From Arsukibacterium sp. UBA5043 (GTDB taxonomy: Bacteria > Pseudomonadota > Gammaproteobacteria > Enterobacterales > Alteromonadaceae), in assembly GCA_002415085.1 (NCBI GenBank), contig DIBV01000017.1, forward strand, positions 361,818 through 425,817: a DNA stretch of 64,000 nucleotides. Reading direction: 5' to 3'. The notes below the pieces were generated by a model, which was not told the origin of the DNA, searched no databases, and saw only the letters and a program-made list of their open reading frames with translations. Every line of letters begins with the position of its first letter. Position 1 is the stretch's first letter. The position numbers and the translations under genes are program-made. Of the stretch, positions 27,196 to 37,118 are shown one piece after another.

Positions 27196-28357
27196 GTTTC
27201 ACTTCCGTTGTCAGCCGGCCGGCCACCTCATTTAAGCTGACCTCAAGGTCCATAAGCCCCGCCGCCGCTATTGCCTGAGGCATACCATATACCACGCAAC
27301 TTGCCTCGTCCTGAGCCCATATCCGTGAGCCCGCCTGTTTGAGCATTCTGGCGCCTTCCCGGCCATCGGCTCCCATACCGGTTAACACCACCGCCAGCAC
27401 TTTATCCTGAAACACCCTGGCTGCAGTGGCAAACGTTACATCAACACTGGGTTTAAAAGTAATTCGCGAGGAGTCGTCTTCCTTAATCCGCAAGCGGGCC
27501 TGGCTCTCATTGCCTTCGACCAGCATTTGCTTGCCACCCGGCGCCAGGTAAGCCACACCGGGACGTAGAATATCGTTATCTGCAGCTTCTTTAATTTCTA
27601 TTTTTGCCAGGGTATTTAATCGTTGCGCAAAAGCACCGGTAAAGGCCGCTGGCATGTGCTGGATTAAAATAATGGGTAACGGGAAATCCGCGGGCAAATT
27701 GGTCAGAATACGTTGCAAGGCAACCGGCCCCCCGGTTGAAGTACCGATAGCAACCAATTTATAACTCTGACCACTGGCTTTAAAATTAGCATTGCGTACT
27801 GTAGCACCCAGCCGTTCACTAAGCTGCGGCCTGCCCAGTGTCGCACGGGTAAGCCCGCTAGCGGCCGACGCCACAGTTCGATTACTGGCAACGGTACCTG
27901 CCCCGACATTGCCTGGCAAGGTGGTGGCAGTGCTGCTGAAGGTACTGCGTCCCAATGGTCTTTTACGAGCCACCGCTTTTACTCTGTCCCGCAGCACATT
28001 ACCGGCTTCTTCTTTATCGCGGGCAATATCTTCGAACTTTTTCGGCAGAAAATCGACAGCCCCGGCGTCCAGCGCATCAAAGGTGGCTTTAGCCCCTTCG
28101 TGCGTCAGCGATGAAAACATCAGAATCGGAATACGCTGGCTTTGTAAAATCTCCCGCACCGCACTAATGCCGTCCAGCACCGGCATTTCGATATCCATGG
28201 TGATCACATCAGGTTTTAACGCCAGCGCTTTTGTGACTGCCTCGCGACCGTCGCTGGCGGTGTCAATCACCTCCAGCTGTGGATCTGAATTCAGAATTTC
28301 CGTTAACCGTCGGCGAAAAAAACTGGAATCATCTACAATCAGCACCCTGATCGTCAT
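27188..28357 (-). CDS. cheB: Chemoreceptor glutamate methylesterase CheB
   Basis: 389 aa. Receiver domain at residues 1-125 with phospho-acceptor Asp55 ([13 protein letters not shown]) and acidic pocket [11 protein letters not shown] variable linker spans about 130-195. Methylesterase domain has Ser207 in [12 protein letters not shown], His234 in LIQHMP and a later Asp in [12 protein letters not shown]. It demethylates and deamidates receptors for adaptation when phosphorylated by CheA. Confidence 0.96.
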   Translation of the reverse strand: MTIRVLIVDDSSFFRRRLTEILNSDPQLEVIDTASDGREAVTKALALKPDVITMDIEMPVLDGISAVREILQSQRIPILMFSSLTHEGAKATFDALDAGAVDFLPKKFEDIARDKEEAGNVLRDRVKAVARKRPLGRSTFSSTATTLPGNVGAGTVASNRTVASAASGLTRATLGRPQLSERLGATVRNANFKASGQSYKLVAIGTSTGGPVALQRILTNLPADFPLPIILIQHMPAAFTGAFAQRLNTLAKIEIKEAADNDILRPGVAYLAPGGKQMLVEGNESQARLRIKEDDSSRITFKPSVDVTFATAARVFQDKVLAVVLTGMGADGREGARMLKQAGSRIWAQDEASCVVYGMPQAIAAAGLMDLEVSLNEVAGRLTTEVKHG

Positions 28358-28368
28358 GCGGCACTCTC

Positions 28369-30591
28369 TTAAGCGTTTAGCTTATTAAATCGATCAAATT
28401 TAATCTTGGACTTCTTCGCATAATGTTTCAGTAAGTTTGGTACATCCAAAATTAGCGCAATGCCGCCATCAGAGGTGATTGTGGCGCCAGCCATACCAGG
28501 TGTACCCTGCAACAGCGCATCAAGCGGTTTAATCACCACCTCTTCCTGGCCTATTAACGAATCGACCACAAAGCCGACCTGCTGCGTACCAATTTGTACT
28601 ATTACTACATGGCCCTGCTCACGCCGCAGTTGTTTATTTGAGCCTTTAACCAGCCAGTGCTCGAGGTAAAATAGTGGCAGCGCTTTATTACGGACCACGA
28701 TCGTCAGCTGACCATCAACAATATTGGTTTTTGCCAGATTAAGATGAAATATTTCATTTACGCCGGCCAGGGGTAAGGCAAAGGTTTGTTTACCCACCAT
28801 AACCATCAATGTCGGCAGAATCGCTAAGGTTAGCGGCACTTTAATTTCAAGCAGCGTACCTACACCCAACTTAGAGTTAATCTGGACAGTGCCGTTAAGC
28901 TGGTTAATTTTTGTTTTAACCACGTCCATGCCAACCCCGCGGCCAGAGATATCAGAGATTTGCTCTTTGGTTGAAAAACCCGGTGCAAAAATCAGATTAA
29001 AGGCGTCGTTGTCAGACATGCGGGCCGCTGCGTCTGCATCAAGAATGCCGCGTTTTATCGCAATGCCTTTTAACTTTTCCGGGTCCATGCCGGCACCATC
29101 GTCCTGAATGGTCAGCAAGATATGATCACCAGCCTGCGTGGCGGCCAGTTTCACCAGGCCAACCTTAGGTTTGCCTGCTTTTAAGCGAACATCGGGCATT
29201 TCAATGCCGTGATCGACCGAGTTTCGTACTAAATGCACCAAGGGATCAGCCAGAGCTTCTACCAGGTTTTTATCTAAATCGGTTTCTTCACCTTCCAGGA
29301 TCAGATTAATATCTTTTTGCAGTGACCGCGCTAAATCGCGAACTACCCGCGGGAAGCGGCCAAACACTTTTTTAATGGGCTGCATGCGGGTTTTCATTAC
29401 CGCGCCCTGAATATCTGCCGTTACCACATCGAGGTTAGAAATGGCCTTGGTCATTTCTTCGTCCTGGGTACTGGTAGACAAACTGACCAGCCGGTTACGC
29501 ACCAACACCAGCTCGCCAACCATGTTCATAATCTGATCAAGCCGTTTGGTATCAACCCGCACGGTGGTCTCAGCTGCCGGTGCGGCATTGGCGGCTGCAG
29601 CTTTATCCGCAGCAGCCGGTGCTGCAACAGCGCTTGCTGCTACCGGGGCTTTGGCTGCTGGCGCAGCAGCTGAAGTTGACGGCGGCGCTGCAGGTTTGGC
29701 CGCTGCAGTTGGCGCAGGCTTGCGCTCGGGCGCAGCAGGTGTTTCTACCGGTGCGTTACCTTTACCATGCAGCTGATCAAGCAGCGCTTCAAATTCATCA
29801 TCGCTTATTTCATCGTCACTGGCTGATGGTGTCGCAGAACTCTTGCCAGTCTGACTGGCAGCAGCTTGCTTGCTAACTGCTGGCTGGCTTGGAGTTGCAG
29901 TACCAGCAGCTTTATTAGTATCGGGTACAAATGAGCCTTTACCATGCAGTTGGTCAAGAATGGCTTCAAATTCATCATCGGTAATATCGCTGCTCTCGGA
30001 CGCGGGCTGAGTTACCGCAGGTGCTGCGTCGGCACGGCCAGGGGCGCCTTTACCATGCAGCTGGTCGAGCATTCTTTCAAATTCAGCCTCGCTGATATCA
30101 TCAATATCACCCTCAGCAGCCGTGTCATCATGTCCGGCTGCAGCCGTTGCCGGTACTTCCGGCTCTGCCTGGGCAATAACCGGAGCAGCTTCACCCGCTT
30201 TCTCAGGCTCGCTGTAGTGATGCAATGCATCAAGCACAGCAGGGTTTGCCGGGGTAAGTGGCTGGCGCGCCTGCACCTCCACAAACATGGCGTTAATTGC
30301 ATCCAGCGTTTGCAAAATAACGTCCATCAGTTCCGGAGTTACCCGCCGTTTACCGGTACGCAGAATATCAAATACGTTTTCAGCGCCGTGACAGGCGTCG
30401 ACCAGCTCTGTCAGTGACAGAAACCCGGCCCCGCCTTTCACGGTATGAAAACCACGAAATATGGCATTAAGCAAATTGGCGTCATCCGGATTATTCTCCA
30501 GTTCAACCAATTGCTCCTGCAACAACTCCAAAATCTCGCCGGCTTCGACCAGAAAGTCTTGTAAAATGTCTTCATCCATATCAAAGCTCAT
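28369..30591 (-). CDS. cheA: Chemotaxis histidine kinase CheA with a triple repeat in the linker
   Basis: 740 aa. P1 domain with phospho-acceptor His49 ([12 protein letters not shown]); dimerisation P3 from about 345 ([17 protein letters not shown]); kinase domain with [12 protein letters not shown] and [12 protein letters not shown]; CheW-like P5 at the end. Between P1 and P3, an 18-residue unit of the form D-I-S/T[15 protein letters not shown] occurs three times (165-182, 202-219, 261-278), followed by an Ala/Pro-rich tether. A classical P2 domain is not obvious. The linker in Vibrio CheA carries the region that binds ParP, and parP is present here. Confidence 0.95.
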   Translation of the reverse strand: MSFDMDEDILQDFLVEAGEILELLQEQLVELENNPDDANLLNAIFRGFHTVKGGAGFLSLTELVDACHGAENVFDILRTGKRRVTPELMDVILQTLDAINAMFVEVQARQPLTPANPAVLDALHHYSEPEKAGEAAPVIAQAEPEVPATAAAGHDDTAAEGDIDDISEAEFERMLDQLHGKGAPGRADAAPAVTQPASESSDITDDEFEAILDQLHGKGSFVPDTNKAAGTATPSQPAVSKQAAASQTGKSSATPSASDDEISDDEFEALLDQLHGKGNAPVETPAAPERKPAPTAAAKPAAPPSTSAAAPAAKAPVAASAVAAPAAADKAAAANAAPAAETTVRVDTKRLDQIMNMVGELVLVRNRLVSLSTSTQDEEMTKAISNLDVVTADIQGAVMKTRMQPIKKVFGRFPRVVRDLARSLQKDINLILEGEETDLDKNLVEALADPLVHLVRNSVDHGIEMPDVRLKAGKPKVGLVKLAATQAGDHILLTIQDDGAGMDPEKLKGIAIKRGILDADAAARMSDNDAFNLIFAPGFSTKEQISDISGRGVGMDVVKTKINQLNGTVQINSKLGVGTLLEIKVPLTLAILPTLMVMVGKQTFALPLAGVNEIFHLNLAKTNIVDGQLTIVVRNKALPLFYLEHWLVKGSNKQLRREQGHVVIVQIGTQQVGFVVDSLIGQEEVVIKPLDALLQGTPGMAGATITSDGGIALILDVPNLLKHYAKKSKIKFDRFNKLNA

Positions 30592-30606
30592 GCGCAGACA
30601 CCTCTG

Positions 30607-31365
30607 TTAGAAACCCAAACTGGACAGTAAATCATCAACGTCATCCTGACCAGACACCACATCATCCCGCTCCGCGGCATCGATAATGGGCCCTTCAGCT
30701 TCATGTGCCGCTTTAGCTTTTGCCTTCGCCGGTTTGGCTTTGATTTCCGGTTGGTCGGGGTTAGATTGACCAAAGGCCGTTAACAAACCGATCAGGCTTT
30801 CCTCTACCTCTCGCACCAATTCAATAACCCGACGCAAAATCTGGCCGGTTAAATCCTGATAATCCTGCGCCATCAACACATCAGTCAGCAAGGCATTCAG
30901 GGTTGCCGAATCGACTGTTGCCTGCTGCATAAAACCATCGACACCGTGACATAACTGTTTAAATTCAGTCAGCTCAATCTGGCGTTGCATCAACCGCTGC
31001 CATTGCGGCTGCAACTGATTAAGTTGCTGGGTAATTTGATCAGCTATCGGTAAGCAAGACTCCACCGCATCCATCGTTTTATTCGCGGCTTGCTCCGTCA
31101 TATCAATAACGTGGTTCAGCCGCTTTTTCGCGTCAGGAATATCTTCTTCGAGCAAATTATTCAGCGAAGGGTCAATATGAAAGTTTTTAAGCGAGTCGTG
31201 CAGTTGCCGGGTAAGTTTACCAACTTCGGCAAACAGTTCAGAAGAACCGGGTACCGTAATAGATTGCACCAGCTTATTGGCCAGTTGCTGCTCTCCCATC
31301 TCCAGTAACTGCACCAGCTCTTTTGCTTGTTCAAGCGTAATATCAGCCGCCGTAGTGTCAGACAT
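30607..31365 (-). CDS. cheZ: CheY-P phosphatase CheZ
   Basis: 252 aa, largely helical. The catalytic segment DVLMAQDYQDLTGQILRRVI contains the essential Asp and Gln. The C-terminal DDVDDLLSSLGF is the CheY-binding tail. AAGGAG lies upstream of the ATG. Lies between cheY and cheA as in other polar che operons. Confidence 0.95.
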   Translation of the reverse strand: MSDTTAADITLEQAKELVQLLEMGEQQLANKLVQSITVPGSSELFAEVGKLTRQLHDSLKNFHIDPSLNNLLEEDIPDAKKRLNHVIDMTEQAANKTMDAVESCLPIADQITQQLNQLQPQWQRLMQRQIELTEFKQLCHGVDGFMQQATVDSATLNALLTDVLMAQDYQDLTGQILRRVIELVREVEESLIGLLTAFGQSNPDQPEIKAKPAKAKAKAAHEAEGPIIDAAERDDVVSGQDDVDDLLSSLGF

Positions 31366-31390
31366 AGTGTCACTCCTTGTCAGTTACGGC

Positions 31391-31774
31391 TTAACCTAAA
31401 CGCTCAAAGACTTTGGCCAGCTTCTCTTGTAAGGTAGCGGCTGTAAAAGGTTTAACAATATAGCCATTAACCCCAGCCTGAGCGGCGGCGATAATCTGCT
31501 CTTTTTTCGCTTCAGCGGTGACCATCAATACCGGGATGTGCTTTAATTTCGCATCGGCTCTGATCGCTCTGAGCAAATCGATACCTTGCATACCGGGCAT
31601 GTTCCAGTCAGTAACAACGAAATCAAATTCGCTATTTTGCAACATCGGAAGCGCCGTGCTGCCATCATCTGCTTCTGCGACGTTAGTAAAGCCTAAGTCA
31701 CGTAACAGGTTTTTAATAATGCGCCTCATGGTTGAGAAGTCATCAACCACAAGAATTTTCATATTTTTATCCAA
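31391..31774 (-). CDS. cheY: Chemotaxis response regulator CheY
   Basis: 127 aa single receiver domain. Phospho-acceptor Asp56 in [11 protein letters not shown], acidic pair Asp11/Asp12 in VDDFSTMRR, Thr in [10 protein letters not shown] and Lys in [15 protein letters not shown] start at 31774 is favoured because GGAGGGGAC sits at the right distance, and the resulting NMKILVVDD start resembles Vibrio CheY; an ATG four codons in is the alternative. Confidence 0.95.
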   Translation of the reverse strand: MDKNMKILVVDDFSTMRRIIKNLLRDLGFTNVAEADDGSTALPMLQNSEFDFVVTDWNMPGMQGIDLLRAIRADAKLKHIPVLMVTAEAKKEQIIAAAQAGVNGYIVKPFTAATLQEKLAKVFERLG

Positions 31775-31822
31775 AGTCCCCTCCGACGAGATAATACGCC
31801 TGGTATCTCAACTGCTTTAATT

Positions 31823-32542
31823 TTATACCCAAACCTGCATTCTGGCTTTTAACCGCACCAGCGCCTGGCTATGGATCTGACTTATCCTGGACTCGCTGAC
31901 ATCCAGCACTGCCCCAATTTCTTTTAAATTTAGTTCTTCGTTGTAATACAGTGAGAGTACCAGAGCTTCGCGCTCCGGCAAACTGCTAATGGTTGAAACC
32001 AGTGCTTTATTAAATGCTTCATTTGCCTGCTGCTCATATAATAGATCGCCATCGCTATCGTCAGCAGTGACCAGCACATCTTCTGAAACGCCAAGGTCTT
32101 CAATACCGATAATCCGGCCTGTGCTGACATCGGTTAACATATGATGGTACTCATCGAGAGATATATCAAGTTTTTCAGCTACTTCAAAGTCTTTTATATC
32201 ACGGCCAAATTCGGCTTCAAGTTCAGCAATAGTGTCGGCGATTAAACGGGCGTTGCGGTGCACCGAACGGGGAGTCCAGTCACCACGGCGCATTTCATCT
32301 AACATCGCACCACGAATACGGATGCCGGCGAAGGTTTCGAAACTGGCCCCTTTAGTGCCATCAAAGTTTTTTGCAGCTTCAATCAGACCAATCATGCCCG
32401 ACTGAATTAAGTCGTCAACCAGCACGCTGGCCGGCAACCTGGCCATTAAGTGATACGCGATACGTTTTACCAGCGGAGCATGTCGTTCAACCAGCTGCTG
32501 CATCTGGTCAACTCCACCATATGCGGCCAGCTTACTGTTCAC
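31823..32542 (-). CDS. fliA: Flagellar sigma factor FliA (sigma-28)
   Basis: 239 aa from GTG 32542, which overlaps the flhG stop (GTGA) and has an AGGGGGTC ribosome site. Regions 2 (LVDDLIQSGMIGLIEAAKNFD, FETFAGIRIRGAMLDEMR) and 4 (LPEREALVLSLYYNEELNLKEIGAVLDVSESRISQIHSQAL) are typical. It directs late flagellar genes. The anti-sigma gene flgM is not in this window. Confidence 0.96.
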   Translation of the reverse strand: MNSKLAAYGGVDQMQQLVERHAPLVKRIAYHLMARLPASVLVDDLIQSGMIGLIEAAKNFDGTKGASFETFAGIRIRGAMLDEMRRGDWTPRSVHRNARLIADTIAELEAEFGRDIKDFEVAEKLDISLDEYHHMLTDVSTGRIIGIEDLGVSEDVLVTADDSDGDLLYEQQANEAFNKALVSTISSLPEREALVLSLYYNEELNLKEIGAVLDVSESRISQIHSQALVRLKARMQVWV

Positions 32543-33417
32543 ACGACCCCCTGATCAGCTTGCGGCTGCAGTAATTTTTCCAGAAAAAACTCAAGATGAC
32601 CGGAAGCGTTGGCTGGCAGCGGCCATTTAATGGCTTTAAGAGCCAGCCCTTTAACCGCCATGCTGGCCGGACTTTTTGGAAATACATCAATAAAGGCTTT
32701 TTGTTTACGGGCGGCTTTACGCACATTTTCATCATAGGGCACAGTGGCAACCAACTCGAGGCTAACATCTAAAAAGCGATCAGTAACCCGACTAAGTTTG
32801 GCAAACAGCTCCTGACCTTCTTTTAAGTTGCGTACCATATTGGCGACAATCTTAAATTTTTCGACGCCATGATCCCGACTCAGTATTTTCATCAGGGCAT
32901 AAGCATCGGTGATCGAGCTTGGCTCATCACAGACCACGACCACCACATCCTGCGAAGCTCGCGAAAAGCTTAATACCATATCAGAAATGCCGGCCGCGGT
33001 ATCGACTAACAGCACGTCGACCGGGGTTCTCAGCTCGCTGAACGCCCGGATTAGGCCAGCGTGTTCAACCGACGAAAGCTCGGTCATATTCTGCGAGCCC
33101 GAAGTAGCTGGTACAATTTTTATACCAAAAGGGCCGTCTATTATTACGTCATCCAGTTCACATTCACCGGATAATACATGTGACAGATTTTTTTCTACCC
33201 GCAAGCCCAGCATCACATCACAGTTTGCCAGGCCAAGGTCAGCGTCCAGCACCAGCACTTTTTTGCCCAGTTGGGCCATAGCCATCGCCAGGTTAAGACT
33301 GACGTTGGTTTTACCCACGCCGCCTTTGCCACCGGTTATTGAAATTACTTTTACCATCTGCTTATTCATTCTTCTCAGGCCGTTGGCTTGATCGTCAATT
33401 AATTCGTGACTATGCAT
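32539..33417 (-). CDS. flhG: MinD-like ATPase FlhG (FleN), flagellar number control
   Basis: 292 aa from ATG 33417 (MHSHELIDDQANGLRRM), which matches the DQAxGLR N-terminus of FlhG that activates FlhF GTPase. Walker A SITGGKGGVGKTN, then DADLGLANCDVMLGL and VLLVDTAAGISDMVLSF. It overlaps flhF by 8 bases. FlhG limits flagella to one per pole and represses FlrA/FleQ activity in related bacteria. Confidence 0.94.
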   Translation of the reverse strand: MHSHELIDDQANGLRRMNKQMVKVISITGGKGGVGKTNVSLNLAMAMAQLGKKVLVLDADLGLANCDVMLGLRVEKNLSHVLSGECELDDVIIDGPFGIKIVPATSGSQNMTELSSVEHAGLIRAFSELRTPVDVLLVDTAAGISDMVLSFSRASQDVVVVVCDEPSSITDAYALMKILSRDHGVEKFKIVANMVRNLKEGQELFAKLSRVTDRFLDVSLELVATVPYDENVRKAARKQKAFIDVFPKSPASMAVKGLALKAIKWPLPANASGHLEFFLEKLLQPQADQGVV

Positions 33418-34864
33418 AGGCTGTTTCCGCTCGGGACACCTCATCCTGATACCACTGATGTCCGTTACTGCTGTGGGTCAGGCGCAATATTTCAGCACGT
33501 TGTACTAAATCGGCTGCATCAGCTACCACTAAATCTTCCGGTACCCGTTGGCCATTAGTTAAATAGCTAACCGGCAATGCGTTCTGAATGGCCACATTGA
33601 TTACTTCACCTAAACTTAAGCATTCATCAAGTTTGGTAAAAATACAACCCGCCAGGGAAATCCGTTTGAACTGCAGAACCGTCTCCTGCATTACTCTGGC
33701 CTGCGCAGTCGCAGACAATACCAGATAACTTTTTATTTTGACACGTGAATTATGCACTAAACTGGCAAGTTTTTCAGCCAGTCTGACATCACGCTGGCTC
33801 ATCCCTGCCGTATCGATCAAAATAAGTTTGCGCTGGGCCATTTGATTTAGCAATACTGCCAGCTCATCACTGTCTTTTGCCTGCTTTACCGGGCAACCAA
33901 TAATCCGGCCATATGTTGCCAGTTGCTCAAAAGCGCCAATCCGGTAAGAATCAGTGGTGATTAATGCAACCTGATCGGCACCGTGCCGCTTGGCAAAACC
34001 GGCTGCCAGCTTGGCAACCGTAGTGGTTTTACCGACGCCGGTCGGCCCTACCAGCGCGATAATACCACCGCGGCGCAAAATATCGTCATTGGTAGTGCTT
34101 AGCTGACCACTGAGCAATTCCATTGCGGTATCCCAGGCTTCGCTGGCACCGATGTCCTCTGGCATAAAACACGCCAGCTGATCAGCAACCTGCTCGGACA
34201 AACCCAGTTGTTGCAAATGCTCGATAACCAAGGCACGTACTGGCTCACGCCGGGCTAAGTCCTGCCACATTAAACCTGAGACCTGATGCTGCAACAGCTG
34301 GCGCATTGACAGCATTTCGTTGCGCATGGCGTCAAACTGGGTCGCCATCGACTGCGCTTGCTGCTGCTGTTGTTTAGTCAGCTCTTGCCACTGACTGGCC
34401 GCAATTCCTTGGGTTGTGCCAGAACTTTGACGCTCAAATGCAGCTGCCGGATTTACCGCAGGTTGCACGGCTGCTGGCTGGCGCTTACTGTTTTGCGCTG
34501 CCGGCTCACGGCCCTGCTGCTTAATCATTTGCCGGGCCAGTAACTCCCGCAGTGAATCCGCTGGCGCTTCGGCCTGCTCACTTTCTATTTTCCGGTTAGC
34601 TGGCATGCTGTCGTTATCATCGACTCTGACACTAAAACGCGGCTCCTGCCGCGGTTGATGGCCTGATGTGGCAGCTGCCTGCGCTGGGGCATGCGCCGGT
34701 TTTTGGCTGGCAGCGTTCTGGCTTTCCGGGTCAATTGCCGCAACAATTTCGACCCCTTCAGCTACTTTTTTGTTCGATAAGATTATCGCGTCGGGTCCTA
34801 GGAACTCTTTGACTTCCGTTAAAGCGGTACGCATATCTTTAGCGACAAAGCGTTTTATTTTCAT
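33410..34864 (-). CDS. flhF: Signal-recognition-type GTPase FlhF
   Basis: 484 aa. N-terminal B region MKIKRFVAKDMRTALTEVKEFLGPDA; a long Gln/Ala-rich linker to about residue 190; NG domain with G1 LVGPTGVGKTTTVAKLAAGF, then TTDSYRIGAFEQL, LIDTAGMSQRD and FTKLDECLSLG. It places the flagellum at the pole. TAGGAG before the ATG overlaps the flhA stop codon. Confidence 0.95.
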   Translation of the reverse strand: MKIKRFVAKDMRTALTEVKEFLGPDAIILSNKKVAEGVEIVAAIDPESQNAASQKPAHAPAQAAATSGHQPRQEPRFSVRVDDNDSMPANRKIESEQAEAPADSLRELLARQMIKQQGREPAAQNSKRQPAAVQPAVNPAAAFERQSSGTTQGIAASQWQELTKQQQQQAQSMATQFDAMRNEMLSMRQLLQHQVSGLMWQDLARREPVRALVIEHLQQLGLSEQVADQLACFMPEDIGASEAWDTAMELLSGQLSTTNDDILRRGGIIALVGPTGVGKTTTVAKLAAGFAKRHGADQVALITTDSYRIGAFEQLATYGRIIGCPVKQAKDSDELAVLLNQMAQRKLILIDTAGMSQRDVRLAEKLASLVHNSRVKIKSYLVLSATAQARVMQETVLQFKRISLAGCIFTKLDECLSLGEVINVAIQNALPVSYLTNGQRVPEDLVVADAADLVQRAEILRLTHSSNGHQWYQDEVSRAETAYA

Positions 34865-34873
34865 GAGTTACTC

Positions 34874-36979
34874 CTAGTTTTGCTGACCAATAACGCTGAC
34901 AATTCGAATTTGTTTATCATCGGGAATCTCCTGATAGGACAATACCCGCAACCCTGGAATGGTATACTTCACGAATCGTGCCATGACTGAGCGTAAAATT
35001 CCTGACGTTAGCATTACCGCACTTTCGCCATTTAATTCCTGGCTCTGATGTGCTTCGTGTAACGATTGCTGGATCCGGTCGGCCAGGCCGGGTTCAATGC
35101 CGGCACCGTCATTACCTGCCGCCTGCATTGACTGATGCAGCATTTGTTCAAGTTCAGGGGCGAAGGTAATAACCGGGATTTCACTGTTGCTCCCAACCAC
35201 TTCCTGCACTATTAACCTGCGCAGTGAAATACGACAGGCCGCAGTAAGCACATCCACATCCTGGCTTTTACTGGCGTATTCCACCAGGGTTTGCACTATG
35301 GTGCGCATATCCCGAATAGGCACACCTTCCTGTAGCAGATTTTGCAACACTTTAACCACGGTGGTTAATTGCAACATGTCAGGCACCAGGCCTTCAACCA
35401 GTTTGGGTGAGTGTTTGGCCAGCATATCCAACAGGTTTTGTACTTCTTCATGGCCAAGCAAACTCGCAGCATTATTGGTTAAAATCTGGCTTAAGTGGGT
35501 CGCTACCACAGTAGCCGCATCCACCACGGTGTAGCCAAGGGTTTGGGCGTGCTCCCGCTGATCTTTACTGATCCATACGGCCTCCAGACCAAAGGCCGGG
35601 TCTTTGGTTGCCACCCCTTTGACCTGACCAAACACCTGACCGGGATTAATTGCCAGCTCATTATCGTGGCGTAGCTCACCTTCACCCGTGGTAACGCCCA
35701 TCAGCGCCACCCGGTAACTGTTCGGTTCTAAATCGAGGTTATCCCGGATGTGCACTGGCGGCACCAGAAAGCCCAGCTCCTGCGACAGCTTCTTGCGCAC
35801 CCCTTTGATCCGGTTCAGCAGTTCACCACCCTGAGCTTTATCTACCAGGGGTATTAAGCGATACCCTACTTCCAGGCCGATGGTATCGACCCCCTGTACA
35901 TCGTCCCAGCCAATTTCTTTTACCGGTTGCGTCTGACTATCTGCTGGTTGGGTGGTATTTTTGGTCACTAGCTGAGCCTGCACCTGTGCCGCTTTTCGCT
36001 GCATAAACCAGGCGGTACCACCAATTAATGCCGCCAGGCTTAAAAACGCAAAGTGTGGCATGCCCGGTACTACGCCCATTAAGGTCAGTACACCAGCAGC
36101 AATAAACAACACATGGGTGTTATCGCTAAGCTGGGCAGTCATTTGCTCGCCTAAGTCACCGGACTTATTCTGACGGGTGACGATGATGGCCGTGCCAATA
36201 GACAGTAATAACGACGGAATTTGCGCGACCAGGCCATCACCTATCGTCAGCAAGGTGTATATCTCCATCGCATCGCCGAAGCTTAAATCATGTTGCAGCA
36301 TACCAATAAACAAACCGCCGATTAAATTGATAACCAGGATAACGATACCCGCGATGGCGTCACCTTTAACAAACTTACTGGCACCGTCCATCGAACCATA
36401 AAAGTCCGCTTCACTGGTGACTTCCTCGCGCCGGGTTCGCGCTTCTTCCTGAGTGATCAGGCCAGAGTTTAAATCAGCGTCAATCGCCATTTGCTTACCG
36501 GGCATGGCATCAAGGGTAAATCGGGCCGATACCTCAGCAATCCGGCCGGCGCCTTTAGTGACTACCACAAAGTTGATAATAATCAGAATTAAAAACACCA
36601 CGATACCAACGGCATAATTACCGCCGATTACCACCGAGCCGAAAGCTTCAATTACCTTACCTGCAGCATCGCCGCCATTGTGGCCTTCCAGCAATACTAT
36701 CCTTGTGCTGGCCACATTTAGTGCCAGGCGCATAATGGTCGCCACCAGCAGCACGCTGGGAAAGATGCCAAAATCAAGAGGCCGCAAGGTATAGATGGTT
36801 ACCAGCAGCACAACCAATGCCAGGGCAATATTAAAAGAAAATAAGGTATCAAGCAGGATCGGCGGCAGTGGCAATACCACCATGGCCAGGGCGGCCAGAA
36901 TAAGCAGTGGCGTACCAAGCCCTTTCATAAACGACAGTTTTGATTTGTCAAAGTTATGGAAATACTGAACAAACTGCAT
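34874..36979 (-). CDS. flhA: Flagellar export gate protein FlhA
   Basis: 701 aa. Eight N-terminal membrane segments (about 20-320) with the conserved FHIPEP loop region (RIAEVSARFTLDAMPGKQMAIDADLNSG), then a soluble C-terminal domain that binds chaperones. First gene of the flhA-flhF-flhG-fliA-che operon; a sigma-54 site lies 50-65 bases upstream. Confidence 0.97.
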   Translation of the reverse strand: MQFVQYFHNFDKSKLSFMKGLGTPLLILAALAMVVLPLPPILLDTLFSFNIALALVVLLVTIYTLRPLDFGIFPSVLLVATIMRLALNVASTRIVLLEGHNGGDAAGKVIEAFGSVVIGGNYAVGIVVFLILIIINFVVVTKGAGRIAEVSARFTLDAMPGKQMAIDADLNSGLITQEEARTRREEVTSEADFYGSMDGASKFVKGDAIAGIVILVINLIGGLFIGMLQHDLSFGDAMEIYTLLTIGDGLVAQIPSLLLSIGTAIIVTRQNKSGDLGEQMTAQLSDNTHVLFIAAGVLTLMGVVPGMPHFAFLSLAALIGGTAWFMQRKAAQVQAQLVTKNTTQPADSQTQPVKEIGWDDVQGVDTIGLEVGYRLIPLVDKAQGGELLNRIKGVRKKLSQELGFLVPPVHIRDNLDLEPNSYRVALMGVTTGEGELRHDNELAINPGQVFGQVKGVATKDPAFGLEAVWISKDQREHAQTLGYTVVDAATVVATHLSQILTNNAASLLGHEEVQNLLDMLAKHSPKLVEGLVPDMLQLTTVVKVLQNLLQEGVPIRDMRTIVQTLVEYASKSQDVDVLTAACRISLRRLIVQEVVGSNSEIPVITFAPELEQMLHQSMQAAGNDGAGIEPGLADRIQQSLHEAHQSQELNGESAVMLTSGILRSVMARFVKYTIPGLRVLSYQEIPDDKQIRIVSVIGQQN

Positions 36980-37028
36980 GGCGTACCTAACAAATTATTG
37001 GCGCGTAACGCGAGGGCTAAGTGGTATC

Positions 37029-37044
37029 AGCAAAAACCATTCCA
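37029..37044 (-). promoter_or_regulatory. Sigma-54 promoter for flhA operon
   Basis: The minus strand reads TGGAATGGTTTTTGCT: GG and GC separated by exactly 10 bases, with TTGCT at -12. Only one base differs from the consensus TGGCAYGNNNNTTGCW. The start site would be about 40 bases before the flhA ATG. Known pattern: flhA is sigma-54/FlrA-dependent in polar systems. Confidence 0.75.
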
Positions 37045-37053
37045 TAACTCAAA

Positions 37054-37107
37054 CAAAAAAAGGGTCAGAGTGATTTTTTATGGAAAATCACTCTGACCCT
37101 TTTTTTG
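37054..37107. repeat. REP-like palindrome between flhB and flhA, probable terminator
   Basis: A 24-bp perfect stem (37054-37077 with 37084-37107) around a 6-base loop, core GGGTCAGAGTGA at 37062-37073. It has A- and T-tracts of seven at its ends. It lies 11 bases after the flhB stop and just before the flhA sigma-54 site, where a terminator for the fliE-flhB operon would be expected. Confidence 0.88.
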
Positions 37108-37118
37108 TTGTTAGCATG

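Noticed and set aside
5426-37107. Scattered GGGTCAGAGT repeats as CRISPR or as uptake sequences
   Set aside because: There is no regular spacing, no spacers and no cas gene. Copies come mostly as inverted pairs in gaps, and a RAYT gene is present, which fits REP-type elements.
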